Positions 36,009 to 44,101 of a stretch of DNA of 64,000 nt are shown here, piece by piece. The stretch's first letter is position 1. Each line of letters starts with the position of its first letter. The translations under genes and the position numbers were made by a program. Source of the DNA: Sphingobacteriales bacterium 44-61 (GTDB taxonomy: Bacteria > Bacteroidota > Bacteroidia > Chitinophagales > Chitinophagaceae). Below the pieces are notes generated by a model. The model was given only the letters and a program-made list of their open reading frames with translations. It had not been told where the DNA came from and did not search any database. Where the stretch lies: the NCBI GenBank assembly GCA_001898405.1, contig MKTW01000008.1:54781-118780 (forward strand), given 5' to 3'.

Positions 36009-36017
36009 CTGTTCAGG

Positions 36018-37877
36018 TCAGGCGGCTTGGGTGGTTTTTTCCAGTTTACTGATCTTCTTTTCCAGTATGGCAATGCGTTCCTGTTGCCGCTCCTGTCGGA
36101 TGGCTGCTTTGTCGTATTGAGCTTGTTGAATATCATTGACGGGAACACCGGCATGGGTGGCCACGTCCAACAAAGCGTTGCCCAGTGTGGAGGTCGGGCT
36201 TTTGCTTTCAGGTTGACAAAGCAGGGCAAGGCGTACCAGATAGGCAAAGCTGTACTGATCGAGTTGGCGCAGCCGTTCATACAATTCGGCGGGTTCACCA
36301 TAGCCTTCATCGGAGCCAAACAGGAACTGGTGAAATTGCGAATGGGCAGAATAATCAAGGGAGCGGTAGATCAGGTATCTGGCTGCTGTCTGATCTGCCG
36401 GGGTGCAATCATTGAAGAACTGTTCATCTAATCCTTTTTCAAACTGCTGGTGAAGTTCCAGCTGTATTTTTTCCCGGTCGATCTCCTGGGCTCTTTGTTC
36501 TCGCTGGTTGATGCGGTTGATCTCAGCCCTCAGCATTTCGGGTGTGGCGTTACCGGCTTTCAGGGCCTCCTGTACCGCTTTGGCTGTGACGGTTGGTTGG
36601 CTGACTGACAGGGTAGCCGTTGTTTCTTCGGATTCTTCCGGGCAAAGGGTAAAGTATACGCTGGTGGCTCCTGTAGTTTCCAGCAATAGGCCTTTGCGGA
36701 GGGTTCCCTCGGCCAACCGGGTGTTGATCGCGTCCAATTCGGTAAGGTATTCCTGTTCCGCCTGTTCGTAGCCTGATTCATCAAAGATTTCTTCATCTTC
36801 TTCAGTGAATGTATAGTCGGCCCGGTCGGGTTGGGCAGGTGCTTCCACTACATCGTATTCATAATGATCATAGCGCGGCAGGTCTTGTGCGGGTTGAAGT
36901 GCTTCCAATTTATCTTTCATGGGCTTTGACACATAAAGATCAAAGAGAATGGCCTCCGGCATGTGTTCAGTAAGGGCGTTGATCAGGTGAAAGGTCATGA
37001 ATGCTTCGCATTTGCGGTTATAACAGCTGCGGTTTCTGCAAATGGATTCTTCGGCCATTTCCGGGAACAGGCTGGTCAGGTTGGCCGTGTTGTCTGCGCA
37101 GTGGGTACAGGCTCCTGCCGCTGGCAAAAGTCCGGCATCCTGCGGGTCAAAGGGAGCTTGTTCCAGATTGCGTGTATAACGGCTAAGGTTATAACTCAGG
37201 TTGTAAAGGGAGAATGATTCATATTCCTGCCAGTTACTACATTCTTTATCGAAGAACTCTTGCTGGCTTTCGGCATCGAGGGCAGCAATACTAATAGCTT
37301 CGGTCAAATTAATGGCATCAGCCAGAAACATATCCTGAAAGGCGGGGATCAGTCCGGAAAGTTTCATGCGCTGATAAATGAAGCTGGTGGATTTGCCCAA
37401 CCGTGCGCCGATTTCCTCGATAGAATACCTGCGGTCCAGCAGTCGGCTGATGGCTTGCGCCTCATGGAAGGGGTGCGGGTCTTCGCGCTGCATGTTTTCT
37501 TCAAGCTGTATTTCCATGACCTGTTCGTCGGTAAGTTCGGCAATGATCACCGGCACAGTCGGAAGACCGGCGATCCGGGCAGCCCTTAATCTTCTTTCAC
37601 CGGCCACCAGTTCATAGCGGTCACCACTTGGGCGAACCAGCAATGGGGAGATTATATCATAATACCGCAGCGTATCGGCAAAGTTCTGCAAGGCTTCTGC
37701 TGAATAATACTTGCGGTAATTCAGCGGGCTGAAATCAATCAGGTGTTCGGCTATTCTATCCGGCCTGCCATTGGCAAGGGCGGCTTGTTCAGCGGGGTTT
37801 ACGGTTGGGGTATCACGTTTTTTCCGGTTGGTGGCTGTAGCGGTGCGTTTGCGGGTTGTTTTATTTTTTACTGACAT
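36018..37877 (-). CDS. parB: ParB/RepB-Spo0J family nuclease-domain protein
   Basis: This 619-residue protein has a Lys/Arg/Thr-rich N-terminus, a ParB/Srx domain at about 45-140 (LIDFSPLNYRKYYSAEALQN, YELVAGERRLRAARIAGLPT, EIQLEENMQREDPHPFHEAQ) and an HTH at about 150-175 (YSIEEIGARLGKSTSFIYQR). It then has a long C-terminal part with Cys clusters (ACTHCADN, CRNRSCYNRKCE) that could bind zinc. The C-terminus is coiled coil. The length is about twice that of chromosomal ParB and typical of Bacteroidetes ICE ParB proteins, which are thought to act in element maintenance or gene control. No ParA is visible, so partition is not implied. Confidence 0.92.
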   Translation of the reverse strand: MSVKNKTTRKRTATATNRKKRDTPTVNPAEQAALANGRPDRIAEHLIDFSPLNYRKYYSAEALQNFADTLRYYDIISPLLVRPSGDRYELVAGERRLRAARIAGLPTVPVIIAELTDEQVMEIQLEENMQREDPHPFHEAQAISRLLDRRYSIEEIGARLGKSTSFIYQRMKLSGLIPAFQDMFLADAINLTEAISIAALDAESQQEFFDKECSNWQEYESFSLYNLSYNLSRYTRNLEQAPFDPQDAGLLPAAGACTHCADNTANLTSLFPEMAEESICRNRSCYNRKCEAFMTFHLINALTEHMPEAILFDLYVSKPMKDKLEALQPAQDLPRYDHYEYDVVEAPAQPDRADYTFTEEDEEIFDESGYEQAEQEYLTELDAINTRLAEGTLRKGLLLETTGATSVYFTLCPEESEETTATLSVSQPTVTAKAVQEALKAGNATPEMLRAEINRINQREQRAQEIDREKIQLELHQQFEKGLDEQFFNDCTPADQTAARYLIYRSLDYSAHSQFHQFLFGSDEGYGEPAELYERLRQLDQYSFAYLVRLALLCQPESKSPTSTLGNALLDVATHAGVPVNDIQQAQYDKAAIRQERQQERIAILEKKISKLEKTTQAA

Positions 37878-37925
37878 AGAATTTGTGTTTGATAATGAAA
37901 AAAAAGAGTGGGTACGGGAGCCTGT

Positions 37926-38234
37926 TCAGGCGGTGAGCAGCGAATAAGCGGCAATGAGCTGGCGGCTCATGGCTTCGGCTTCTGCTTTACGGTCGGGGTT
38001 ACGGTCTGGATGCCATTGCATGATCTTTTGGCGGAATGCTTTTTTAATCGCTTCGGGAGTAGCATCCGGTGTAAGGCCCAATACTTCATAGGGAGTTTGC
38101 GGCGTTTCTTGCAGGATGGCTTTTGCTTCATCTTTGTTCATGCGTTGGCGAAAGGCTTGTTTCCATTTACGCGCATTGCCGAACCCTCCCGATGTGTCAT
38201 AGGTGTTATAACCCTCTAAAAATCTTTTGGCCAT
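37926..38234 (-). CDS. J-domain protein of the second accessory operon
   Basis: This 102-residue protein has a C-terminal J-domain (PYEVLGLTPDATPEAIKKAF, then RQKIMQWHPDRNP) with an intact HPD motif. The N-terminal 45 residues are unassigned. It lies 48 bp before parB and 3 bp after the SWIM gene. Together with the J protein at 4177, each accessory operon has one J-domain gene. Confidence 0.88.
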   Translation of the reverse strand: MAKRFLEGYNTYDTSGGFGNARKWKQAFRQRMNKDEAKAILQETPQTPYEVLGLTPDATPEAIKKAFRQKIMQWHPDRNPDRKAEAEAMSRQLIAAYSLLTA

Positions 38235-38237
38235 TGG

Positions 38238-38480
38238 TCAGCATTTTATCAGGTTAACGTCATAGGGTTTTTCGTGGCCGGGTATGCCGAGGGCGGCAAG
38301 GTGTTTACATTGCCGGTAACGTTTCCATCCGGGGCAGGAACAGCCCCAGTGCTTTTTCTTTTTGTGTTGGGAAATAGTGTATAGCCGGTTGGAGCTTTCA
38401 CTTTCGACCTGAAAGCGAAACTGCCATTGGTCATTATCCGGCAGGGTAAGCTCTGCTGGTATATATAGATCAGGTAGCAT
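38238..38480 (-). CDS. Small SWIM-type zinc-finger protein
   Basis: This 80-residue protein has the pattern C-x-C-x(n)-C-x-H (HWGCSCPGWKRYRQCKHLAA), the SWIM zinc-binding signature. The N-terminal half is beta-rich. It probably binds DNA or a protein partner. It sits 3 bp upstream of the J-domain gene in the same operon. Confidence in the motif is high, in any function low. Confidence 0.8.
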   Translation of the reverse strand: MLPDLYIPAELTLPDNDQWQFRFQVESESSNRLYTISQHKKKKHWGCSCPGWKRYRQCKHLAALGIPGHEKPYDVNLIKC

Positions 38481-38543
38481 AGCAATAATTGTAGGGGTGA
38501 ATAAATTGGTTAGGTTGCGGGAAATGCGGGTAAGAAGCGGCCT

Positions 38544-38804
38544 TTACCGGGCCGCTTTGATGATTTGCTGAAGGTGTTTCTTTACCGCTCTTGCGGTATC
38601 TCCGCGCCATGCTTTGGCGTTGGCAAGAAAATAGAGGACGATGCTCTTAGCGGAATCAGCTCCATAATTGTCCTGTACGCTGTTCAGGGAATACATGGCT
38701 TGCAGGTAAGGCACTGCGCCGAAATAGATGTTTTTCCAGTCCTGCCTGATGATTTGTGCAATGGCAGATAATTGGTCGGGTAATTGAATGGGCAATGTTT
38801 GCAT
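38544..38804 (-). CDS. Small ICE-backbone protein of unknown function, first gene of the parB operon
   Basis: This 86-residue helical protein (MQTLPIQLPDQLSAIAQIIR) is not recognised. The start codon and about 20 upstream nt (GTTTGCATAACGAAAA on the plus strand) match those of ssb, although the proteins diverge after MQT. It is the first gene of the minus-strand operon with the SWIM, J-domain and parB genes and follows copy 2 of the structured RNA element. Confidence 0.7.
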   Translation of the reverse strand: MQTLPIQLPDQLSAIAQIIRQDWKNIYFGAVPYLQAMYSLNSVQDNYGADSAKSIVLYFLANAKAWRGDTARAVKKHLQQIIKAAR

Positions 38805-39222
38805 AACGAAAAAGTTTTAGGTTAAAAAATGTGGGGTTGTTGTGCGCCCCGTTCTTTCTTTTTCGCCAGCAAAGCGTTGGATTGCATCCTGGAGGATCTT
38901 TGCCAGTTTTTCGTGCAAAAAATACTACCCGCAGAACATGCGCTCCGGCCAAAGCCGGAGGCCATTCCGGGTGGAGATTTTTTGCAGAAACCCTTTAGGG
39001 CCAGCGTAGCCACCGGCGAAGCGCAGAACTTGCAAAGTCTCGGAAGGATGCAATACAGTGTCCGAAGCAATGAAGCAGGGAGGGATCATTGCGGTGGAAG
39101 AAAAGAGAAAAGGCTGGTGAGTTGGGAACTGCGTAAGGGATTGAAGAGGAAAGCCCGCAACCGCTAAGGAACGAAGGCGGTGAGGACTTGGAACGTAAAG
39201 CCCGACCCGCAGGGATACGCCC
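38805..39222 (+). ncRNA. Candidate structured RNA, copy 2 (5' of the parB operon)
   Basis: This is the counterpart of 5131-5535. Paired segments: 38881-38890 with 39045-39054 (10 bp perfect), 38898-38903 with 39032-39037, 38915-38923 with 38977-38985, 38927-38931 with 38968-38972, 38943-38949 with 38954-38960 (CAAA loop), and 39160-39165 with 39176-39181 around AAGGAACGAA. Compared with copy 1, G-C becomes C-G in the tetraloop stem, C-G becomes G-C in the ACCCN stem, and G-C becomes A-U in the last stem. Conserved unpaired segments include AAAGCCCG and ACGCCC. About 75% of positions agree by eye; a precise figure needs alignment. Confidence 0.6.
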
Positions 39223-39395
39223 GTACGCTATTGGAAGTATTTAAGTTGATCATAAAAATGGCAGCTCAGTTGAAAGCTGCTTTCAACCTGCATGCAAGAG
39301 GTTGTCTATAAAGAGAAGTCTAAGGAAGGAATAACCGATGCGATCAATCATCGTTGGGTTTGCACAAAGTGACCATATCTACAGCTTATGAATTA

Positions 39396-40424
39396 TTACA
39401 GTTCAAGGGTCCTGTTTTTAATGGCACTTGCATACTCCTGAAATAAAGAATCCTGTTCTTTTGAGGAGAAGCGTTGTAAGTTCATATTGGGTTCTGTGCA
39501 TTCCAATTCGCAGAGTACAAAATGATCGCCCTGCTGGAATAGATCGACCCTTACCCTGGTCAGGGAGCCTTTCCTATATTTTTGGGACATTACCTTGAGC
39601 AGCAGGTGGCAAAAATCAATCATTCCTGTTGGCAAGGATGCAAGGGAAACAGGAACCCGTTTAGTGGAGTCGTCCTGCCGGAAGCCATTCGGCTTTTGGA
39701 TCGCATGGCTAAACTTACCAGCCAGGAAGATCAGGGAATATTCTCCTTGTTCAACACCGGAGAGATAAGGCTGTAAGATAACTCCCCGCAGGTCGGCCCG
39801 ATCGAGAAGGCGGTCAAAATGCTGTTGTGCTTCGGGGCCTTGCAGTAGATGTTGTTGGTCCTTCATCAACTGAATAGGTATGTTATTGCGGTTGTAGATA
39901 CAAGTGTCTATTCCATCGGCGGAGATGACTGGTTTGATGACCACTGGTTTTCCCTGCCAAAGCGGGCTATTGTCCCGTTCGCCCAATAAATCATCCAAAG
40001 AGCTGCCCCCAGTGGCTTTTATATTATCAACAGGATTACCCTTACGGCTATAGAAGAGAGAAGGCGTAATGGCATTTCCCTTGAGGTAGTCTTCCCCTAT
40101 GATTTGTATAAGGTGGCTGAGGTATCTGGATTTGATGACATTATCAATCAGGACAGCTTTATCATTTATGAGCCTTTCACGTTTGTCTAACCAGTCAAGG
40201 AATTTTTGGGGGTCTTTAGGAATGTCCCAGGTGCTGCAAACAAAAATGGAATCGTACTGGTCCCATTGATTGGTGCCATTCCAATTGACGATCTCCGCTG
40301 AGCAATCCATTTGGTCCAGGGTTTGCTTCAGTCGTAGATCATCGGGCAGATAATTTGTTCCTTTACTGTATTCGCATTCTGTGGCAATGGCAATGCGTGG
40401 CTTGTGTTCCGGTGATGGTCTCAT
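39396..40424 (-). CDS. ATP-grasp enzyme, carboxylate-amine ligase type (orphan)
   Basis: This 342-residue protein has an N-terminal domain (RIAIATECEYSKG, YDSIFVCSTWDIP), a central ATP-grasp fold (PVVIKPVISADGIDT) and the C-terminal metal-binding stretch TRVRVDLFQQGDHFVLCELE, then CTEPNMNL. This is the pattern of RimK/DcsG-like ligases that join an amine to an acyl phosphate. It differs from the graspetide enzyme at 62127: it lacks the DWR and NPxGEW motifs, and no small precursor is beside it. The substrate cannot be inferred. It is alone, with 170-200 bp gaps on both sides. Confidence 0.85.
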   Translation of the reverse strand: MRPSPEHKPRIAIATECEYSKGTNYLPDDLRLKQTLDQMDCSAEIVNWNGTNQWDQYDSIFVCSTWDIPKDPQKFLDWLDKRERLINDKAVLIDNVIKSRYLSHLIQIIGEDYLKGNAITPSLFYSRKGNPVDNIKATGGSSLDDLLGERDNSPLWQGKPVVIKPVISADGIDTCIYNRNNIPIQLMKDQQHLLQGPEAQQHFDRLLDRADLRGVILQPYLSGVEQGEYSLIFLAGKFSHAIQKPNGFRQDDSTKRVPVSLASLPTGMIDFCHLLLKVMSQKYRKGSLTRVRVDLFQQGDHFVLCELECTEPNMNLQRFSSKEQDSLFQEYASAIKNRTLEL

Positions 40425-40630
40425 GCTACAATATACAAATGGGATGGGGAAAATGAGCCACGGAAAGCATAGAAGGATGTTGCCAATCAGGTCATGTTTG
40501 AGGAAATTATATTATGGAGTAAGTGGATACTTGTAGGAATTGGCAGAAAAATGTTTGGCAAGGTCTTGAACCTTCAGTACCTTAATAATCTATCCTCTGC
40601 TGTATTCACCATTACAGAACATCGTTCGTT

Positions 40631-41257
40631 ATGGAGTTTATCTTTAATTTCCATCTTAAAACGCAGAAAGATGATCTGCTGCTGGAACTGGTGCAAAAAT
40701 GTTCAGGCATTAATCAAGCCAGTCGGGTTAAGTATGTAGATGACCTGCAGGACAATATATTGACCGACAGGGAAGCCTATCCGGATTATCTGTCTTTTAG
40801 CCGCAATTGCACAGAATGGTTTACTGTAGAATGCAATTCTTTTAAGAAGCTGCATGATTGGGGGGCATTATTGTCCAAAGAGCTTGAAACCCTGTTCCTG
40901 CAAACGGTTTACAGTTCGGTAAATGAGTATTCGTATTTATTGGCCTATGAGAATGGGGAAATGATCCGTGAGATCGAGGCAACGAATCATTCAGAAACAC
41001 CGGTGATTGACAAAGGGAGACCGTTTGAATTTGAGAAAGAAAGTGTAAGGATGTTTGATCTGGATTCATTGATGGATTTTTGCACCTACCTGGGTATTGA
41101 TACCATCAATGGTTCATCGGCTGCCTATTTTGTTGTTATGAAGGATACGGCCGGAAGGTCCTGCCCTGTCATGTACAATATTCAGCGGGAACTGGTCAAG
41201 GCAATGAATGAAATCGAGAAAAGGACGAGGCTAACGGCGTTGAAGAAAGATCAATGA
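40631..41257 (+). CDS. Protein of unknown function
   Basis: This 208-residue soluble, acidic protein (MEFIFNFHLKTQKDDLLLEL) has no recognisable domain. It has a Tyr/Asn-rich middle (QTVYSSVNEYSYLLAYENGE) and a basic C-terminus (EIEKRTRLTALKKDQ). The start at 40631 is uncertain; an overlapping frame at 40494-40739 has no family features. The gene is convergent with a small minus-strand gene and belongs to the accessory region between the ATP-grasp gene and rteC. Confidence 0.6.
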   Translation: MEFIFNFHLKTQKDDLLLELVQKCSGINQASRVKYVDDLQDNILTDREAYPDYLSFSRNCTEWFTVECNSFKKLHDWGALLSKELETLFLQTVYSSVNEYSYLLAYENGEMIREIEATNHSETPVIDKGRPFEFEKESVRMFDLDSLMDFCTYLGIDTINGSSAAYFVVMKDTAGRSCPVMYNIQRELVKAMNEIEKRTRLTALKKDQ

Positions 41258-41289
41258 GCTGGCGGTCCGCTAAAGCAGTTATTACAGCA

Positions 41290-41589
41290 TCAATGTTGTG
41301 CCGTGAATGATTCTACAGAGAAACCTTCCAATTGGATCTTTTGGCGGGTTGAGGCCAGGGTGATGTGTTCAAGGATAACCTTTGGATCATTAAAGGATAC
41401 AAATAAGGTGCTGGACGCCTCTTGTAATAGTTTGGTCCTTCCGTATACCAGCTGATCATAAGTGATCTTTCCATTGGCGTAGGCTTCTTTAATGCGCTCC
41501 ATTTTTGAAGTAATGGCTTCAACAAATGAGCGGATCTGTTGGGATGCCTGCTCTTTATACGGTGGTAAACATAAAAGATCATCTTTCAT
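41290..41589 (-). CDS. Small helical protein of unknown function
   Basis: This 99-residue protein looks coiled-coil-like (SFVEAITSKMERIKEAYANG, then KITYDQLVYGRTKLLQ). No family is recognised. It is convergent with the gene ending at 41257. The N-terminal MKDDLLCLPPY start is chosen for lack of alternatives. Confidence 0.55.
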   Translation of the reverse strand: MKDDLLCLPPYKEQASQQIRSFVEAITSKMERIKEAYANGKITYDQLVYGRTKLLQEASSTLFVSFNDPKVILEHITLASTRQKIQLEGFSVESFTAQH

Positions 41590-41965
41590 AGCCGTAAGGT
41601 ATTTGAATGAGAAGGTATATACTAAAAATAAGAGTTATTCCCTAAATAGGGGTCGGTTTGATGGTATATTTTTATAGAAGATCAGCGCTACCTGATCAAT
41701 GTCATTTCTTTTTCTGCACAGTAAGGCCTCGATAGCTTATCACCTCTTTAGCTCACTTTTATTTGATTTAAAGCAAATCCTAAATAAAGATCGCCATTAT
41801 GGTGTTGATATATTGTTTAGATGTAATGAGTTTGTTATCTTAGGTAAAGAACAACGAAGCACAATGTATTGGGATAAATATCTAATACCTCTGAAAGCAT
41901 CCTATTGTTAATGCCTGCTGGCAGTTGCGACAAAGTAGAACGCGGCAGGGAAACCTTGTGATGCT
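41590..41965. other. Intergenic region before the AraC gene
   Basis: In 376 nt I see no convincing gene. A 70-codon plus-strand frame at 41699-41911 (containing LNKDRHYGVDILFRCNEFVI) has no recognisable domain; it might be a decayed gene. The AraC promoter should lie within the last 150 nt. Confidence 0.4.
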
Positions 41966-42943
41966 ATGAGATTAACGGCCTTAAACTATGGAGATATTTC
42001 CTTTTCTCATTCTTATTCAAGCGTCCTGCCTGTAACAAGAATTCCCAATAGTACACCTTTTATTGCACGGATGCCATTTGGGAATTTCTTCTCTCAACAA
42101 GTGGAGACCAAACCTTATTCCTTCTGGCAACATTATTACCTGCCCAGGGAGGATCTGGTCATACACGCGAGCGGAGATGGCTATTGGTGTGGTTTCCGTT
42201 GGATGTTGAAAAGCCATATTCATCACTATCTGGTCAATGGCTACCATGTTTATCTTAAACAGGGACAGTTCAATTTTCTGTATTCGCCAGCTGCAGAGGG
42301 GTCATTCAACTTGCATGCAGGTCAGGAATACAGGGTGTTCGATATGTGGGTATCGTTGCAACTGCTGACCAGCCTTGGCGTGGAGGCAAAAGTGCTGGAG
42401 CGATTTTTACAGCTGGCAGAGCGCAGCCAGTTGAAATTAATGGTGGAGGATCATGCCTGGGTCAATGCGGAATTACTTGACGCGCTGGGATATTTGCTAA
42501 GGTATCCCCATGATGGGGAAGCCGCCAGAAATCTGGTGCGCATGATTGTGTTAGCGGCAGAGCATAATCAGGAGATCATTGAATTATCAGAACAACAGAT
42601 TGAGAATTTATACAGAGCCAGGGAGATCCTACTATCTGATCTATCTACATGGCCAGGGATCGCCTCACTTGCCAGAGCTGTGCATGTCAATGAATTTACC
42701 TTTAAACACGGCTTTAAGCAGGTGTTCGGAATAAGCCCCTACCAGTATGCCAAGTATGAACGGCTGAATACCGCCCGGCGTTTACTGCGGGAATCCCGGA
42801 TTCCCCTTGCGGAGATAGCCACTCAGGTGGGATTTGATTCCGTGCAAACATTCGGTACGGCATTTAAAAAAATGTTCCAGATAACTGCCTTACAGTTCAG
42901 AAAGACCAGTGAACGGAATACGGGGGAGGGATGGAAAAGGTAA
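41966..42943 (+). CDS. AraC-family regulator upstream of rteC
   Basis: This 325-residue protein has an N-terminal ligand-like domain (about 220 residues) and a C-terminal AraC HTH (IASLARAVHVNEFTFKHGFK at about 231-250; PLAEIATQVGFDSVQTFGTA). The second helix-turn-helix is complete. It is 247 bp upstream of rteC in the same direction and may be a transfer regulator specific to this element. It is unrelated in detail to the AraC proteins of the cargo modules. Confidence 0.9.
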   Translation: MRLTALNYGDISFSHSYSSVLPVTRIPNSTPFIARMPFGNFFSQQVETKPYSFWQHYYLPREDLVIHASGDGYWCGFRWMLKSHIHHYLVNGYHVYLKQGQFNFLYSPAAEGSFNLHAGQEYRVFDMWVSLQLLTSLGVEAKVLERFLQLAERSQLKLMVEDHAWVNAELLDALGYLLRYPHDGEAARNLVRMIVLAAEHNQEIIELSEQQIENLYRAREILLSDLSTWPGIASLARAVHVNEFTFKHGFKQVFGISPYQYAKYERLNTARRLLRESRIPLAEIATQVGFDSVQTFGTAFKKMFQITALQFRKTSERNTGEGWKR

Positions 42944-43190
42944 TGGAAGCCGGGGGAATGCTGCTGGCAAACGCGTCTCCACACAAATCATGTCAAGACT
43001 AACCGCAAGGCGATAAGTGACAATGCTGACGGCGAGTAAGTGTATTTCTGTAGTCGCTTTTGTGCACTTTACTGATTGCAAACAATTTATTCCTGATTGC
43101 AAACTTTTCCCTCAAAAATTGCACGTCTATTGTAGGAAATTGCGGGTGTAAAAACCATTAGCCTAATCAATCCACGTAGAGGAGACACCT

Positions 43191-44051
43191 GTGAAGAATT
43201 CATTTTATGAAGTGCTACAAAACAATATCGAATTGGCGATTGACAGGATCAGAAAGGAAGAATCCAGTACAGTACGCATGGCGGATCGCAGTATAGCGGC
43301 GATCCGGGGTTCGATGGAGCAGTTAAGAACATTTATTCAACAAAACCCTTTTGTGAATGATGATGAAGAGATTTATTTCTTTAAACAAATTAAGCCTCCC
43401 ATTTATGCCAGGATGATCTATTACCGGAAGGTATTCAATTTTGAGGCCCGTAAACCGGCTGGTAACAGAAAAGCATTGCGTCGTTATCTGGAAAGCGAGT
43501 TGAAGCTCTTGGGAACGATTTATCAGGAGCACAGTTCGGCGCATCAGTATTTCCGTAGTGGGGCTACCCACATGGACCGGCAGTATTTTGTCCGTAATAA
43601 GCAGGGACTTCATTTGCATGGAGAAAGCCCCTGCCTGTGTTTCGATCCCGGATTCCATACCAGCCATGACCACATTATTGCAGCCCTGTTAGCCAACGAA
43701 ATGTTAGCGGCCCATCTTTCAGCAGAAGTCCTGGATTTAAAGAACAAGGGGCAGGGCTCTCCTGCAGAAAACCCCACCAAAAAGAAATTGCGATGGACAG
43801 CTACTAAAGCGGATATGGTAGAATTTATCTATGGTTTGGCCGCCAGTGGAGCTATTGAGAATGGAAAGATTGATATCAAAGAACTGGTGGAAAGCATCAG
43901 CGAAATCTTTGAGGTTGATCTTCAGAACTATTATCATGTCTACCATGAATTGAGAATGCGAAAGAAAGTCCGGAATCCTTTCCTTGCGCACCTGTTGAAG
44001 TCTGGTGACAGGAGAATGGAGGATGCGGACGAAAGAGAAGATAACCGGTAG
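43191..44051 (+). CDS. rteC: RteC-family transfer regulator, GTG start
   Basis: This 286-residue protein matches RteC of CTnDOT-type elements along its length: YFFKQIKPPIYARMIYYRKV, DRQYFVRNKQGLHLHGESPC, FDPGFHTSHDHIIAALLANE and a C-terminal WTATKADMVEFIYGLAASGA domain, then VYHELRMRKKVRNPFL. Translation starts at GTG, preceded by a good site (AGAGGAGACACCT). In CTnDOT, RteC activates excision; the two-component genes rteA and rteB are not seen here. Its position left of the tra operon fits an ICE regulatory module. Confidence 0.93.
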   Translation: MKNSFYEVLQNNIELAIDRIRKEESSTVRMADRSIAAIRGSMEQLRTFIQQNPFVNDDEEIYFFKQIKPPIYARMIYYRKVFNFEARKPAGNRKALRRYLESELKLLGTIYQEHSSAHQYFRSGATHMDRQYFVRNKQGLHLHGESPCLCFDPGFHTSHDHIIAALLANEMLAAHLSAEVLDLKNKGQGSPAENPTKKKLRWTATKADMVEFIYGLAASGAIENGKIDIKELVESISEIFEVDLQNYYHVYHELRMRKKVRNPFLAHLLKSGDRRMEDADEREDNR

Positions 44052-44101
44052 GACAACCTGAATATGGTGATGTTGAAAACGTTGTTTAATGGTAAATTCT
44101 G

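Noticed and set aside
38829..39167. Plus-strand 112-codon frame across RNA copy 2
   Set aside because: The corresponding frame in copy 1 is not conserved, and the composition is not protein-like. Treated as incidental.
41699..41911. Plus-strand 70-codon frame in the gap before the AraC gene
   Set aside because: No recognised domain and no clear start signal; it is mentioned only in the intergenic entry.
43191..44051. rteA/rteB two-component genes expected before rteC
   Set aside because: No histidine kinase or response regulator is found around rteC; an AraC gene occupies the upstream position.
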